Below the pieces are notes generated by a model, which saw only the letters and a program-made list of their open reading frames with translations, was not told the DNA's origin and ran no database searches. A DNA stretch of 64,000 nt. Source: Bacillus thuringiensis. Lineage in GTDB: Bacteria; Bacillota; Bacilli; Bacillales; Bacillaceae_G. The position numbers were made by a program, and so were the translations under genes. The stretch is from positions 310,001 to 374,000 of the forward strand of contig NZ_JACYOF010000001.1 in the NCBI RefSeq assembly GCF_014932895.1, written 5' to 3'. Shown here piece after piece: positions 46,449-56,032 of the stretch. Each line of letters starts with the position of its first letter. Positions within the stretch are counted from its first letter, which is position 1.

Positions 46449-46865
46449 AACCCTTATCCCTTCTTACAAAAGTTACAAACTATTAATCCCCTCAAACACT
46501 CTATTCATATCACATACATTTTACAATATTTTCAACAGAGTGAGAAGAGCCTAAAACAACTTGATAATCATACAAAGTGAAAAGAAGAAAGTCAAATACA
46601 TGTTTCCTCACTATTTCGTTCTAAGTAGATTTTCCAAAAAAGAGACAATACTACATGAAAGTTAACAGAAACATGCGCTGCTCATCACCGTAGAACAACG
46701 TAATTCTAGCAAAATTCATATAATAAAAATATTTTTTGAAACATATAATCTAGTGTATTCTATGTAATTTGTTAAAAGTTTGTTCTCATAAGCACTATAT
46801 TTTAGCAATAATCAAAGTGCTACTTATACCATGTACTGTAGCGGAAATATCCATTCCTATTTTAA
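46449..46865. other. non-coding gap upstream of ribT
   Basis: About 420 bp, AT-rich, without a convincing ORF, hairpin or riboswitch motif. I saw no FMN riboswitch, tRNA or repeat copy. It may hold the ribT promoter. Confidence 0.6.
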
Positions 46866-46870
46866 ATATA

Positions 46871-46896
46871 AAAAAGAGAGCAAAAGCTCTCTTTTT
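46871..46896 (-). terminator. terminator of ppiB
   Basis: AAAAAGAGAGC / GCTCTCTTTTT with a 4-nt loop, just after the ppiB stop on the minus strand. Confidence 0.9.
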
Positions 46897-46901
46897 ATAA
46901 C

Positions 46902-47339
46902 TTATTCTTCCCAAACTTTAACTTCTTTCATTACATCACCTTGACGCATGTTTAATACTGTTTCAATACCGCTTGTTGCTTTACCGAATACAGTATGTAC
47001 ACCGTCTAAATGTGGTTGTGGCTCATGAACGATAAAGAATTGGCTACCACCTGTGTTACGGCCAGCATGAGCCATAGAAAGTGATCCTACAAGGTGTCTA
47101 TGAGGGTTTCCATCAGTTTCACATGGAATGGAGTACCCAGGACCGCCTGCACCTGTTCCTGTTGGGTCTCCGCCTTGACTAACGAAACCAGGAATAACAC
47201 GGTGGAATGTTACACCGTCATAAAATCCTTGCTCTGCTAATTTTTTAAAGTTTTCTACTGTTTTTGGTGCTTCTTCTGGGAAAAATTCCAATTCGATTTT
47301 TTCACCATTTTCCATTAATATGTATCCTAAAGTTTTCAT
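46902..47339 (-). CDS. ppiB: peptidyl-prolyl cis-trans isomerase B (cyclophilin)
   Basis: This 145-residue cytosolic cyclophilin isomerises X-Pro bonds. Core motifs: [20 protein letters not shown] (about 38-57, catalytic Arg/Phe), [30 protein letters not shown] and [12 protein letters not shown]. It is full length for bacterial cyclophilins of this size, with no signal peptide. Single-gene unit. Confidence 0.96.
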   Translation of the reverse strand: MKTLGYILMENGEKIELEFFPEEAPKTVENFKKLAEQGFYDGVTFHRVIPGFVSQGGDPTGTGAGGPGYSIPCETDGNPHRHLVGSLSMAHAGRNTGGSQFFIVHEPQPHLDGVHTVFGKATSGIETVLNMRQGDVMKEVKVWEE

Positions 47340-47451
47340 ACGTATATGTCTCCTTTCAACTATCTCAGCACTATATTACCACATTCATGACTAGAAACAA
47401 AAAGAATCCGACAATCTGTATACTTCTTTTTTGAAATGTGGGAAAAGCTAG

Positions 47452-47479
47452 GTGACAAATAAAAAATATATACTATAAT
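47452..47479 (+). promoter_or_regulatory. SigA promoter of ypuA
   Basis: GTGACA, a 16-bp spacer and TATAAT, about 47 bp upstream of the GTG start. Confidence 0.65.
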
Positions 47480-47526
47480 AACTGTGTTGCCCGAAAATTT
47501 TAGAAAGAGAAAGGGAGCGATTTTTC

Positions 47527-48393
47527 GTGAAAGCGAAATTACTAGCTCTGCTATTAGCTGTAACGGTATTTATGATGCCAACAGCTTCATTTGCAGACAT
47601 CATTGAGGGAGAATCAATTGTTACACTAGGAGAAAACTTATCCGAACAACAAAAACAAGAGCTGTTAAAAGAAATGAAAGCACCGAAAGATGCTAGCATT
47701 ATCACTGTATCTAATGCGGAAGAACATAAATTTTTAGAAGGAATTGTTCCAAAAGCACAAATTGGTACGAGAGCAATTTCCTCTTCTATGATTACATACA
47801 CAAAACCAGGATCTGGTCTTATTGTACGATCAAAGAACATTAACTGGGTAACAGATGCAATGTACACAAACGCACTAATTACAGCAGGTGTAAAAGATGC
47901 GGAAATTCAAATTACTGCACCATTTAAAGTATCAGGAACTGCAGCCTTAACAGGATTAATGAAAGCATATGAAACTGCATCAAATAAGCAAATTCCTGAA
48001 GAAGTAAAAAAAGTAGCGAATGAAGAAATGGTACAAACAGCACAGCTTGGTGATAAAATCGGTGATGAAAAAGCAGTTCAACTTGTTGCAAAAATTAAAG
48101 AAGAAATTGCAAAAGAACAGCCAAAAACAACGGAAGATTTACGTTCATTAATTAAAAAAATTGCTGATCAACTCGGCATTACATTAACAGATGAACAGTT
48201 AGATAACTTAGTAGCGTTATTTGATAAAATGAAAAATCTTAATATCGATTGGAACCAAGTTGGTAGCCAATTAAACAAAGCAAAAGAACACGTTTCCGCC
48301 TTTTTAGGATCTGAAGAAGGCCAAAGTTTCCTAGATAAAGTAAAAGATTTCTTCTCAAGCATTATCGATTTTGTTAAATCACTATTTAAGTAA
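47527..48393 (+). CDS. ypuA: secreted DUF1002 protein, YpuA-like
   Basis: This is a 288-residue exported protein. The GTG start follows AAGGGAGCG. The N-terminus is a Sec signal (VKAKLLALLLAVTVFMMPTA, cleavage likely after SFA). The DUF1002 region covers most of the mature part, with ITVSNAEEH, AISSSMITYTKPGSGL and the C-terminal amphipathic helices SFLDKVKDFFSSIIDFVKSL. YpuA of B. subtilis belongs here. Location at the cell surface is inferred; function unknown. Confidence 0.9.
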   Translation: MKAKLLALLLAVTVFMMPTASFADIIEGESIVTLGENLSEQQKQELLKEMKAPKDASIITVSNAEEHKFLEGIVPKAQIGTRAISSSMITYTKPGSGLIVRSKNINWVTDAMYTNALITAGVKDAEIQITAPFKVSGTAALTGLMKAYETASNKQIPEEVKKVANEEMVQTAQLGDKIGDEKAVQLVAKIKEEIAKEQPKTTEDLRSLIKKIADQLGITLTDEQLDNLVALFDKMKNLNIDWNQVGSQLNKAKEHVSAFLGSEEGQSFLDKVKDFFSSIIDFVKSLFK

Positions 48394-48421
48394 AAAGCTC
48401 GTCTTTGACGAGCTTTTTTCA
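48394..48421 (+). terminator. terminator of ypuA
   Basis: AAAAAGCTCGTC-N4-GACGAGCTTTTTT directly after the stop codon. Confidence 0.9.
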
Positions 48422-48441
48422 TTTCTTATTGACCATTCTAC

Positions 48442-49227
48442 TTAAACGAGTAATGGTAATTTCATAACCGCTTCTTCCACCGACCGAACAATATAGTTCG
48501 CCTTCTCCTTCACATACGGATGAGCGTGATGAAGAGTAAATGAGTTCGGGGTTACTTCAAACATAGAAATATCATTAAAAGAATCTCCAATGCAAGCTAC
48601 TTCATTCGCTTCAATTTGCAAATATTTCATTAATCGCTTCAGAGCACTCCCCTTACTTACCCCTCTTGGCATTATATCAACATAGCGTTTACCTGATATA
48701 AAGACTTCCGCTTCGCTATGAAACGTATCCCGTAACTCTTGATCTAACGCCACAATTTTCTCTTCTTCCCCAAATACAAACAGTTTCGCAGGATGTACCG
48801 TTTTCCCAAATTCTTCTTCTAATTTTTCTATCTCAGCAATATGCACACCCATATACTCTTCAAAAGTATGATGATGCTCATTCTTCCTTTTTGTATATCG
48901 CTGTTCATTTGCACAAACGATATCCGCTAGCCCCTTTTTATGTATATATCGATATATTTCCTGGGCAACCCCATCTTCAAAATTCGACTCATGAAATACG
49001 TTTCCATCCGGTAGCAACATTGTGGCTCCATTTAAACCAGTTGTGTAATACGGGAATGCAAACCTTTTTACGACTTCATCAATTCGATGCGTAAAGCGGC
49101 CAGAGGCAAAACAAATATTTGTCCCTTTTTCAGCTAGCCAACAAAGTGCACGTTCATCTTCTTTTTGCATATGATTCACATTGTAAACGAGCGTGTCATC
49201 TAAATCACTTACAAATAATTTAATCAT
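48442..49227 (-). CDS. Cof-type HAD phosphatase
   Basis: This is a 261-residue HAD IIB phosphatase. Motif I VSDLDDTLVYNV (Asp7/Asp9-type), the cap and GDSFNDISMFE near the C-terminus are intact. It resembles the gene at 39034 in layout and may be a distant paralogue. The start at 49227 (MIKLFVSD) follows GGGGAAGAGG; an upstream ATG at 49251 would add unlikely residues. Substrate unknown. Confidence 0.9.
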   Translation of the reverse strand: MIKLFVSDLDDTLVYNVNHMQKEDERALCWLAEKGTNICFASGRFTHRIDEVVKRFAFPYYTTGLNGATMLLPDGNVFHESNFEDGVAQEIYRYIHKKGLADIVCANEQRYTKRKNEHHHTFEEYMGVHIAEIEKLEEEFGKTVHPAKLFVFGEEEKIVALDQELRDTFHSEAEVFISGKRYVDIMPRGVSKGSALKRLMKYLQIEANEVACIGDSFNDISMFEVTPNSFTLHHAHPYVKEKANYIVRSVEEAVMKLPLLV

Positions 49228-49317
49228 GTCCTCTTCCCCTTTCATACACAATATCTACTCTAAGTGTACACAAAAAATGTTTGGTTTTTGTTAAAAAAAC
49301 AATAAATTTTCGATAAA

Positions 49318-49350
49318 AAAAATAAACGGGAGTATAATCCCGTTTATTTT
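49318..49350 (-). terminator. terminator of the spoVA operon
   Basis: AAATAAACGGGA / TCCCGTTTATTT with a 6-nt loop and A/T tails, overlapping the spoVAF stop. Confidence 0.85.
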
Positions 49351-50825
49351 TGTCTTTTTACATTTTGAGGTCGTACAATACTTGGTCGTACTTTTAAACT
49401 AGACATCGTTGGACGGAGTAGAATCTTTGTTAATGCGCCCCAATCAAACGGTAAAAATGGCCATAAATATGGTGTTTGTAAACTTTTTATAGAAGTTAAA
49501 AATAAAATCAAAAGCGTCATTCCAATTACAAATCCTATCTCGTGGAAGAAACCCGTTAAAATAATTACAAATAATTTTCCAACCTTATTTCCCAGCCCTA
49601 ATTCATAGCTTGGTGTTGCATATGCTCCAATCATCGAAACAGCTACATATAAAATAACTTCTGGCACAAACAAACCTACATCAATCGCTATTTGCCCAAT
49701 TAATATGGCCGAAATTAACCCCGCTGCAGACGATAACGGTGTTGGTGTATGAATGGCAGCCATCCTTAAAAACTCAAGTCCAATTTCAGCCATCAAAACT
49801 TGTAATAAAATTGGTAAATGCGTCATTTTATTTGGACCAATAAAAGCAAGATTCGCTGGTAAAAGAGTTGGATCAAATACAAAAACTAACCAAAACGGTA
49901 GTAAAAATAACGAAAATAATACACCTAAAAAACGTACCCAACGTAAAAATGTACCTACAGCTGGATTTTGTCTAAACTCTTCTGCATGCTGTAAATGATG
50001 AAAATATGTCGTTGGTGTAATCATCACACTTGGTGAAGTATCAACGAGGACGAGGACATGTCCTTCTAATAGATGATTCGCCGCTACATCTGGTCTTTCT
50101 GTATATCGGATAAGCGGGAATGGATTATAGCTCTGTTTAACTACAAATTCTTCGATTGTTTTATCCGCCATCGTAACCCCGTCTACTTCAATATTATTTA
50201 ACTCTTGTTTAATAATCTTCACTAAATCTGCATTTGCAACATCTTGTACATATGTAATACAAATATCCGTTTGTGACCTATCTCCTACCCGAATAATTTC
50301 ATTCCTTAAGCGTGGGTCCCGAATTCTCCTACGAATCAATGCCGTATTTACAACGATATTTTCAACGAATCCATCCCTCGCACCTCGGACCACCTTTTCA
50401 GTATCTGGTTCTGTCGGTGTGCGTCCCGGATAACTACGAACATCTATTGCAAATGCTTCTGTTTCACCTTCTACAAATATAATAATAAGCCCTGATAATG
50501 CTTGAACCATTACTTCATCCATTGTTTTCACTTTACTTACTTGCTGATGAATTAAGCGGTTTTCTAAAAGTTTCACTGTATCTTCTTCAACATCCCGTAT
50601 TTCATTTGTATCTACTGCTTCTTCTAAAATAGGGATAATATAGTTCGTATCACAAAGTCCATTTACAAATAACACGCCAATTTCTTTATTCAAGATTTGA
50701 AATTTACGAATACCAACATCGAATGTAACCCCTAGTCCAACCGTTTGCTTTAAATAATTTTCATTGTCACTAATAAAAGTTGAAATCGGAATATCTACTT
50801 TTTTAGGCTTCGTCATAAAACCCAC
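49344..50825 (-). CDS. spoVAF: stage V sporulation protein AF (GerA family)
   Basis: This is a 493-residue membrane protein related to GerA-type germinant receptor A subunits. The N-terminal hydrophilic domain has [26 protein letters not shown] and [14 protein letters not shown]. It is followed by five or more membrane spans from about residue 290 and a basic tail [14 protein letters not shown]. It is encoded last in spoVA and starts 23 bp inside spoVAEA. It accompanies the SpoVA dipicolinate channel in germination; it is not strictly required in B. subtilis. Confidence 0.94.
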   Translation of the reverse strand: MGFMTKPKKVDIPISTFISDNENYLKQTVGLGVTFDVGIRKFQILNKEIGVLFVNGLCDTNYIIPILEEAVDTNEIRDVEEDTVKLLENRLIHQQVSKVKTMDEVMVQALSGLIIIFVEGETEAFAIDVRSYPGRTPTEPDTEKVVRGARDGFVENIVVNTALIRRRIRDPRLRNEIIRVGDRSQTDICITYVQDVANADLVKIIKQELNNIEVDGVTMADKTIEEFVVKQSYNPFPLIRYTERPDVAANHLLEGHVLVLVDTSPSVMITPTTYFHHLQHAEEFRQNPAVGTFLRWVRFLGVLFSLFLLPFWLVFVFDPTLLPANLAFIGPNKMTHLPILLQVLMAEIGLEFLRMAAIHTPTPLSSAAGLISAILIGQIAIDVGLFVPEVILYVAVSMIGAYATPSYELGLGNKVGKLFVIILTGFFHEIGFVIGMTLLILFLTSIKSLQTPYLWPFLPFDWGALTKILLRPTMSSLKVRPSIVRPQNVKRQK

Positions 50826-51372
50826 TCCTTTCCAAAATTAATTGAATTGCTTTTCTAGTAATTGGTGATCCTCTCTCCCATTCATCGTTTCCACACATCT
50901 TACCAATATCACCAATTCCAACAATAACCGGTACATTCAAATCATCTAAACAATAAATCGTATCCCCACTAATCCTGCCAATTTCACCATCTGGAAGTCC
51001 AAATTTATCGACACCGTACTCGGTTAAATTCCCATACCGGTCCACACTTACATCTACACGTGCCCATTCCCAATGATGCGTATTAGACGCAACTGCTAAA
51101 ATACCAAGTACATCAATTTGTTTATGTGTTGCTACATATTTTAAAGCCCTTTCACCAGATCCTTCTCCAATAAATCCGCTGTCATCAAACATGACAAATA
51201 CAGGGTCATATGGCGTTTGCAGAATAAGCTCAACAACTTTCTTCCCTGTCAATTTGGTTGGATTACTTTGTGACGCTGAAATACACCTTCCCCCAAATTC
51301 CTTTGTTAAAAGTTCAATTGTTCGCTTTGCATATTCATCTCCATCTGTGACCAAAACAACCCTTCGTCTCAT
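50803..51372 (-). CDS. spoVAEA: stage V sporulation protein AEA
   Basis: This is a 189-residue soluble protein of the SpoVA set with an N-terminal nucleotide-like strand ([20 protein letters not shown]), the motif [20 protein letters not shown], and [20 protein letters not shown]. SpoVAEa is made in the forespore and located at the inner membrane or coat-facing side; its exact task is unknown. It begins 6 bp after spoVAEB and overlaps spoVAF. Confidence 0.94.
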   Translation of the reverse strand: MRRRVVLVTDGDEYAKRTIELLTKEFGGRCISASQSNPTKLTGKKVVELILQTPYDPVFVMFDDSGFIGEGSGERALKYVATHKQIDVLGILAVASNTHHWEWARVDVSVDRYGNLTEYGVDKFGLPDGEIGRISGDTIYCLDDLNVPVIVGIGDIGKMCGNDEWERGSPITRKAIQLILERSGFYDEA

Positions 51373-51377
51373 TTGAT

Positions 51378-51728
51378 TTATCCTTTCGGTTTACATATAA
51401 GTGCTACAAAAAATGAAAATAATATCGCTGCGGAAATACCCGCAGACGTTAAACTAAACATGCCAATGCCAATTCCTAAATATCCATGTTTTTCTGCCGC
51501 ATGCATTGCTCCATGTAATAGTGAATGTCCAAAACTTGTAATAGGGACTGTCGCTCCAGCACCTGCAAATTTTATAAGCTTATCGTACAATCCGAATCCA
51601 TCTAAAGTTGCCCCGATGACTACAAAAGTTGCCATTAAATGAGCTGGTGTTAACTTTGCGAAATCTAACAATACTTGTCCAATTACACAAATAGCTCCAC
51701 CTACAAGAAATGCATATATAAAATCCAC
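51378..51728 (-). CDS. spoVAEB: stage V sporulation protein AEB
   Basis: This is a 116-residue membrane protein with three spans ([55 protein letters not shown]). It is homologous to SpoVAC, sharing [15 protein letters not shown] against the GAGSAVPVTGFANSM of SpoVAC. With SpoVAC and SpoVAD it forms the dipicolinic acid channel of the forespore membrane. It starts 3 bp after spoVAD. Confidence 0.94.
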   Translation of the reverse strand: MDFIYAFLVGGAICVIGQVLLDFAKLTPAHLMATFVVIGATLDGFGLYDKLIKFAGAGATVPITSFGHSLLHGAMHAAEKHGYLGIGIGMFSLTSAGISAAILFSFFVALICKPKG

Positions 51729-51731
51729 AAT

Positions 51732-52748
51732 TCACTCTCCTTTAACTCTCTCAAATACGACACCATGCGCAATCGTCGGAATCGTTTCTTTCTGTTGCAT
51801 CATCATCGGGCTTAGTAATGCCCCAGTAGCAACAACAAAAATCCTTTGCAAATTCCCTTTTTGCATCTCGCGTAATAAATGACCGTATGTGACAACAGCT
51901 GAACAAGCACAACCACTACCACCCGCAAACACTTCTTCTTGACTTGAATCGTAAATCATTAAGCCACAATCATTATATATATGGCCGAGATCATAACCTT
52001 CTTCCAGTAAAAGCTGTTTCGTAATCGGCGTCCCAACACCTGATAAATCACCAGTAACAATCAAATCATAATCAGCTGCACTTCTTTTTAAATCTTCAAA
52101 ATGCTGCTGGATTGTATGAGCAGCGGCTGGCGCCATCGCTGATCCCATATCTAAAGGATTTGCAATTCCTAAATCTTGCACTTTTCCAATCGTAGCTGCC
52201 GTAATTTTAATTGCACTTTTTTCATTGCTAATTAATATGGATCCTGCACCTGTAACAGTTGAATTTGCTGTTCCTGGCTTTTGCCCTCCATACTCTGTTG
52301 GATAACGAAATTGCCTTTCGGCCGTTGCGTTATGACTACTTACCGTAGCTAAGACACGATTAGCAAATCCACCGTCTATAAAGGCTGATCCAATCGCTAA
52401 AGTCTCCATTGACGTCGCACAAGCGCTAAACATTCCTAAAAAAGGAATCCCCCACTTACGAGCAACATAATTTGCTGTCACAGTTTGATTTAATAAATCG
52501 CCAGCTAAAAAGAAATCAATTTGTGATGTTGTTATATTTCCTTTTTGCACCGCTTGTTGAATTGAGTCTGACATTAATCTTCGTTCTGCAAGTTCCCAGC
52601 TTTCCTCTCCACAATGTAAGTCATCATATGAAATATCAAAATCCTTCCCAAGAGGGCCTTCAGCTTCCTTTGGACCGACAGCAGTACCTGTTGCATTTAC
52701 GTAAATATCATTTTGAAATACCCACGTTTGTTTTCCTGTCAACCTCAT
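51732..52748 (-). CDS. spoVAD: stage V sporulation protein AD
   Basis: This is a 338-residue thiolase-fold protein that binds dipicolinic acid and calcium-dipicolinate for import into the forespore. Motifs: GMFSACATSMETLAIGSAF (thiolase-like nucleophile region), YPTEYGGQKPGTANSTVTGA, and the Cys-rich FAGGSGCACSAVVTYG. It keeps the fold but not the enzymatic role. It is fourth in the operon and sits between spoVAC (13-bp gap) and spoVAEB. Confidence 0.95.
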   Translation of the reverse strand: MRLTGKQTWVFQNDIYVNATGTAVGPKEAEGPLGKDFDISYDDLHCGEESWELAERRLMSDSIQQAVQKGNITTSQIDFFLAGDLLNQTVTANYVARKWGIPFLGMFSACATSMETLAIGSAFIDGGFANRVLATVSSHNATAERQFRYPTEYGGQKPGTANSTVTGAGSILISNEKSAIKITAATIGKVQDLGIANPLDMGSAMAPAAAHTIQQHFEDLKRSAADYDLIVTGDLSGVGTPITKQLLLEEGYDLGHIYNDCGLMIYDSSQEEVFAGGSGCACSAVVTYGHLLREMQKGNLQRIFVVATGALLSPMMMQQKETIPTIAHGVVFERVKGE

Positions 52749-52761
52749 ACTAGCCCCTCCT

Positions 52762-53220
52762 TTAAGACATAAATATTTTAAAGGTATATCTTATTAACCC
52801 AATTACATATGCTCCAACGACTCCAAAAACGATAACACTTCCTGCAAGTTTAAACATGTTTGTAGCAATCCCTAGTACAATGCCCTCACTTTTATGTTCT
52901 AACGCAGCACTTGCCATAGAATTCGCAAATCCAGTAACTGGTACCGCCGATCCCGCTCCAGCAAATTGACCGATTTTATCATATATACCACACCCTGTTA
53001 AAATTGCCGATAATAAAACAAGGGTTGCAACTGTAGGGTTTCCTGCCTCTTGTTCACTAAAGTGAAAATAATGTATATAAAATTTCATCAACACTTCTCC
53101 GAACGTACAAATGAGTCCTCCTACAAAAAATGCCTTCACACAATTTAGCAAATAGTTTGGCTTTGGGTGGTACTCTTTTACTTTATTTATGTAATCATCT
53201 TTCAATTTTCGTTGTGTCAT
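52762..53220 (-). CDS. spoVAC: stage V sporulation protein AC
   Basis: This is a 152-residue membrane protein with three to four spans. It forms the mechanosensitive-like core of the dipicolinate channel. The start MTQRKLKDD at 53220 follows TAGGAGG; the open frame to 53430 is an artefact of overlap with spoVAB. Motifs: NCVKAFFVGGLICTFGEVLM and QFAGAGSAVPVTGFANSM, shared with SpoVAEB. Confidence 0.94.
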   Translation of the reverse strand: MTQRKLKDDYINKVKEYHPKPNYLLNCVKAFFVGGLICTFGEVLMKFYIHYFHFSEQEAGNPTVATLVLLSAILTGCGIYDKIGQFAGAGSAVPVTGFANSMASAALEHKSEGIVLGIATNMFKLAGSVIVFGVVGAYVIGLIRYTFKIFMS

Positions 53221-53234
53221 TAATATATTGCCTC

Positions 53235-53651
53235 CTACTTTACGAAATAAATCCAGTGAAACAATGAGCCTATTACTTTTCCAAGTACAAGGGCAACGAG
53301 TAAAATAACAATTTTTCCCTCTACCCCAACTCGTTTCGCTAAAATAGGTAAAACGTTTAGCACTTCCGTCAATGCCGCAGCGAGCATTCCAATGAATGTG
53401 CCACAAAATAACCCTAATATTATGAGCCAATATTGTGACGTTTGAAGCGTAATATTTTTCAAACTACACCAAGCCCCTGTTAAAGTACCTGCAATGACAG
53501 CCCACTCAAAATATTGAATACGCTTTCCACTTCTCGTTAATTGAGCTAAACGAGGGATTATACCAAGCACAGCTAAAAATGCTACATATCCGCTACCTAC
53601 TGCAATCCCGCCAGCTAAACCAATTAATATAACAAATCCACATTCAATCAT
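53235..53651 (-). CDS. spoVAB: stage V sporulation protein AB
   Basis: This is a 138-residue integral membrane protein with four spans (FVILIGLAGGIAVGSGYVAF, then ITLQTSQYWLIILGLFCGTF, MLAAALTEVLNVLP, ILLVALVLGKVIGSL). The start MIECGF at 53651 overlaps the last codons of spoVAA by 8 bp; sequence to 53690 belongs to another frame. It is a member of the forespore SpoVA complex. Confidence 0.93.
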   Translation of the reverse strand: MIECGFVILIGLAGGIAVGSGYVAFLAVLGIIPRLAQLTRSGKRIQYFEWAVIAGTLTGAWCSLKNITLQTSQYWLIILGLFCGTFIGMLAAALTEVLNVLPILAKRVGVEGKIVILLVALVLGKVIGSLFHWIYFVK

Positions 53652-54264
53652 CAGCAAGCTGTTTCGTATTATCTTTGTTCTCATGAACAATTACATATTG
53701 ATCGAGTGACTGCTGATATTGAAACATCTCAACTTCTAACGGACTCGGCTCTTCATTAATTCGCTTTTGAAATACATGATTAAAAAATAAAACCATACCT
53801 AATCCAAGACCTATTGAATATGGGACTTGAAATAACAGTGGTTGTTCCTTAAACTCTCCAGTAATCATGTAATATAACCGTTGATGTACTTGTTGCATAC
53901 TCACATCCTCATGGAAATATATTATTGCAAGAGCTGCTCCAACAAATAGTAACAGCCATACAAGTCCGAAGAAAAACGGATGCACCTTCTTTTTTTCATA
54001 AACAATTTCAACAAGAGTTTGTCCAGAACCGAGTAAATTAATTTGTATGTGAGCCACTTTTTGTTGAATGATCTCAATTACCTTCATAACATCAATCACA
54101 ACATGCGTCTTATCATTTGCTGTTATTTTATAAACAATCTCATTTTGTAACGCTTCAACTACGCGAGATTCTCCAGCAAGCTGAGCAACATCGCTCAATT
54201 TTACTTCATACGAAGGAGAAACTTTTAAGCGGTTACGCATTTTAATATATATAGTTTTTTCCAA
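53644..54264 (-). CDS. spoVAA: stage V sporulation protein AA
   Basis: This is a 206-residue protein. The N-terminal soluble domain (about 1-95, IYIKMRNRLKVSPSYEVKLS) is followed by two membrane spans (FFFGLVWLLLFVGAALAIIY and VPYSIGLGLGMVLFFNHVF) and a charged tail. It is the first gene of spoVA. A SigG-like promoter lies about 35 bp upstream, consistent with late forespore expression. Confidence 0.93.
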   Translation of the reverse strand: MEKTIYIKMRNRLKVSPSYEVKLSDVAQLAGESRVVEALQNEIVYKITANDKTHVVIDVMKVIEIIQQKVAHIQINLLGSGQTLVEIVYEKKKVHPFFFGLVWLLLFVGAALAIIYFHEDVSMQQVHQRLYYMITGEFKEQPLLFQVPYSIGLGLGMVLFFNHVFQKRINEEPSPLEVEMFQYQQSLDQYVIVHENKDNTKQLADD

Positions 54265-54298
54265 TCTATATTCACCCCTTCACTCTTCCTCGTAGTTG

Positions 54299-54329
54299 TA
54301 GTATGGTTATTGGAATTTTTTCTAATACA
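54299..54329 (-). promoter_or_regulatory. SigG-type promoter of spoVA
   Basis: On the minus strand: -35-like TGTATT (54324-54329), 18-bp spacer, then CATACTA (54299-54305), which fits the forespore SigG -10. Confidence 0.65.
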
Positions 54330-54339
54330 ATTTTTTCAT

Positions 54340-54375
54340 AAAAAACATCTGTACCATTTTGGCACAGATGTTTTT
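54340..54375 (-). terminator. terminator of the NSS remnant / small subunit
   Basis: AAAAACATCTGT / ACAGATGTTTTT with a 10-nt loop, between the small-subunit gene and spoVAA. Confidence 0.88.
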
Positions 54376-54378
54376 GAG

Positions 54379-54480
54379 CTAAGCCTTTTTCTTAAATAGA
54401 TTTGCAATACTTAATGTGAGTCCTCCCCAAATGACTACCATTCCAATAACCATCATCATTATCGCTGATCCACTCATCAT
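54379..54480 (-). CDS. NSS transporter small subunit, MetS-like
   Basis: This is a 33-residue peptide with one membrane span (MMSGSAIMMMVIGMVVIWGG) and a basic end (NLFKKKA). It matches the small subunit that accompanies methionine/alanine NSS (SNF) transporters. Its ATG overlaps the stop of the transporter remnant, and GAGGTG lies at the right distance. The peptide is intact, but its large partner in this locus is broken, so it is probably non-functional or relictual. Confidence 0.72.
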   Translation of the reverse strand: MMSGSAIMMMVIGMVVIWGGLTLSIANLFKKKA

Positions 54481-55242
54481 GAAACACCTCGACCTTTCCA
54501 TTCTTTTTCAAGCTGGGCAGAGTCTGAATGTATTTGTGCATTCCATTTTTTCAGACTAATAACTAGTGCCACGATAAGGAATGCTGCTGCAATCGACCAA
54601 CCATACGTTACTACAAACTCCGTGATAATCTCCGTAGTTCTTTTTAATATTTTGGATTGTACCATCAATTAACATATACCCTAACATAAGAGGGGTAATG
54701 ACTAATAAAATCACTCTCCAAAACGTTCCTAACTTTATATCTGATACAAAGTTTGCATGATTTTGATAAATAGGTAGACGGCGCAAGATAAGGCCTATTG
54801 TAACTACTTCAGCTAGTGCAATTGTAATTAATCCAAAATTATTAGCGAAATAATCAACAACGTCTAGGAACATAAGCCCACCACGTGTTGCAAAAACAAG
54901 AGAAACTAACACGAGAAGTGTTCCCATAACTCCAAGCGTCTTTTAATGACTCAAGCTAAATTTTTCAGATACAGCAGCAAAACATACTTCAGCGAGAGAA
55001 ATAAGTGATGTAATTCCAGCAACTGTTAACGATAAGAAAAATAATACGCCAAATAGAGGTGACATTGGTAATTCGTTAATAATTTGTGGGAATACTACGA
55101 ACGCAAGCCCTACACCAGCACTTGCTACTTTATCAACCGGTACTCCCATATTGTTTGCCATAAATCCAAGAGCTGCAAAGACACCAATCCCGGCTAATAA
55201 TTCAAAACCTGAATTTGCAAATCTTACCCTTTTAACAACAAT
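54477..55242 (-). pseudogene. remnant of an NSS (sodium:neurotransmitter symporter-type) transporter
   Basis: Only the C-terminal part remains. It begins right after the sigF terminator with SGFELLAGIGVFAALGF and continues through several spans. An in-frame TAA (54943-54945) splits SLSH from KTLGVMGTLL. A frameshift near 54641-54645 (a run of five A on the minus strand, where six would restore the frame) breaks ...IQNIKK from TTEIITEFVVTYGWS. The reconstructed tail ends EKEWKGRGVS. The family makes Na+-coupled importers of amino acids such as alanine or methionine. The N-terminal spans are deleted. Confidence 0.8.
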
Positions 55243-55283
55243 AAAAAGATCGAATAGACAATTATTCATCTATTCGATCTTTC
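55243..55283 (-). terminator. sigF terminator
   Basis: AGATCGAATAG / CTATTCGATCT on the minus strand followed by TTTTT. It overlaps the last codons of sigF and marks the edge of the NSS remnant. Confidence 0.88.
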
Positions 55284-56020
55284 ATCTGTTTTAATATTTT
55301 CTTTTCAAGTCTTGAAACTTGCACTTGTGAAATACCTATCCGTTCCGCTACTTCTGATTGTGTTTGGTCTTTATAATAACGCAAATATACAATTAAACGT
55401 TCTCGTTCATCCAGTTCTCTAATCGCTTCTTTTAAAGCAATTTTATCAAACCATTTCGTTTCAGATTGATCTGCAATTTGATCTAAAATAGTGATTGGAT
55501 CTCCATCGTTTTCATATACAGTTTCATGTATCGATGAAGGAGCCCGGCTCGCTTCTTGTGCCAGAACAACTTCTTCTGGCGTTAGCTCTAGCGCCTCTGC
55601 CACTTCATTAATTGTTGGAGCCCTTCCGAATTCTTTCGAAAGCTCGTCTCTCATCTTTCGAATTTTGTTTCCTGTTTCTTTTAAAGACCTACTTACTTTC
55701 ACTGATCCATCATCACGTAAAAAACGTTGTATTTCACCAATAATCATTGGAACTGCATATGTTGAAAATTTCACGTCGAAAGATAAATCAAATTTATCTA
55801 CCGATTTTAAGAGTCCAATACATCCAATTTGAAATAAATCGTCTGGTTCGTATCCTCGATTCAGAAAACGCTGTACAACCGACCATACGAGACGCATATT
55901 ACTTTGAACGATTGTATCTCTTGCTTGTTGATCTCCATCTTGACTTTTTTGAATTAACGCTTTTAGCTCGTGGTCCTTTAACTGAGGTTTCTTCTTCTCA
56001 TTTCTGACCTCTATGTCCAT
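55262..56020 (-). CDS. sigF: RNA polymerase sigma factor SigF (forespore)
   Basis: This is a 252-residue sigma-70-family factor that starts forespore gene expression. Region 2 (YEPDDLFQIGCIGLLKSVDK, YAVPMIIGEIQRFLRDDG), region 3 and region 4 (RERLIVYLRYYKDQTQSEVA, GISQVQVSRLEKKILKQM) are intact. It is held inactive by SpoIIAB and released by SpoIIAA. It is last in the spoIIA operon, 12 bp after spoIIAB. Confidence 0.97.
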   Translation of the reverse strand: MDIEVRNEKKKPQLKDHELKALIQKSQDGDQQARDTIVQSNMRLVWSVVQRFLNRGYEPDDLFQIGCIGLLKSVDKFDLSFDVKFSTYAVPMIIGEIQRFLRDDGSVKVSRSLKETGNKIRKMRDELSKEFGRAPTINEVAEALELTPEEVVLAQEASRAPSSIHETVYENDGDPITILDQIADQSETKWFDKIALKEAIRELDERERLIVYLRYYKDQTQSEVAERIGISQVQVSRLEKKILKQMKDRIDE

Positions 56021-56032
56021 AGGCTATTCTCC

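Noticed and set aside
46449-46865. Possible FMN riboswitch or small RNA upstream of ribT
   Set aside because: I looked for the conserved RFN blocks and strong stems and found none.
53221-53430. Extended N-terminus for spoVAC
   Set aside because: This stretch is spoVAB in another frame; the true start at 53220 has a strong RBS and family length.
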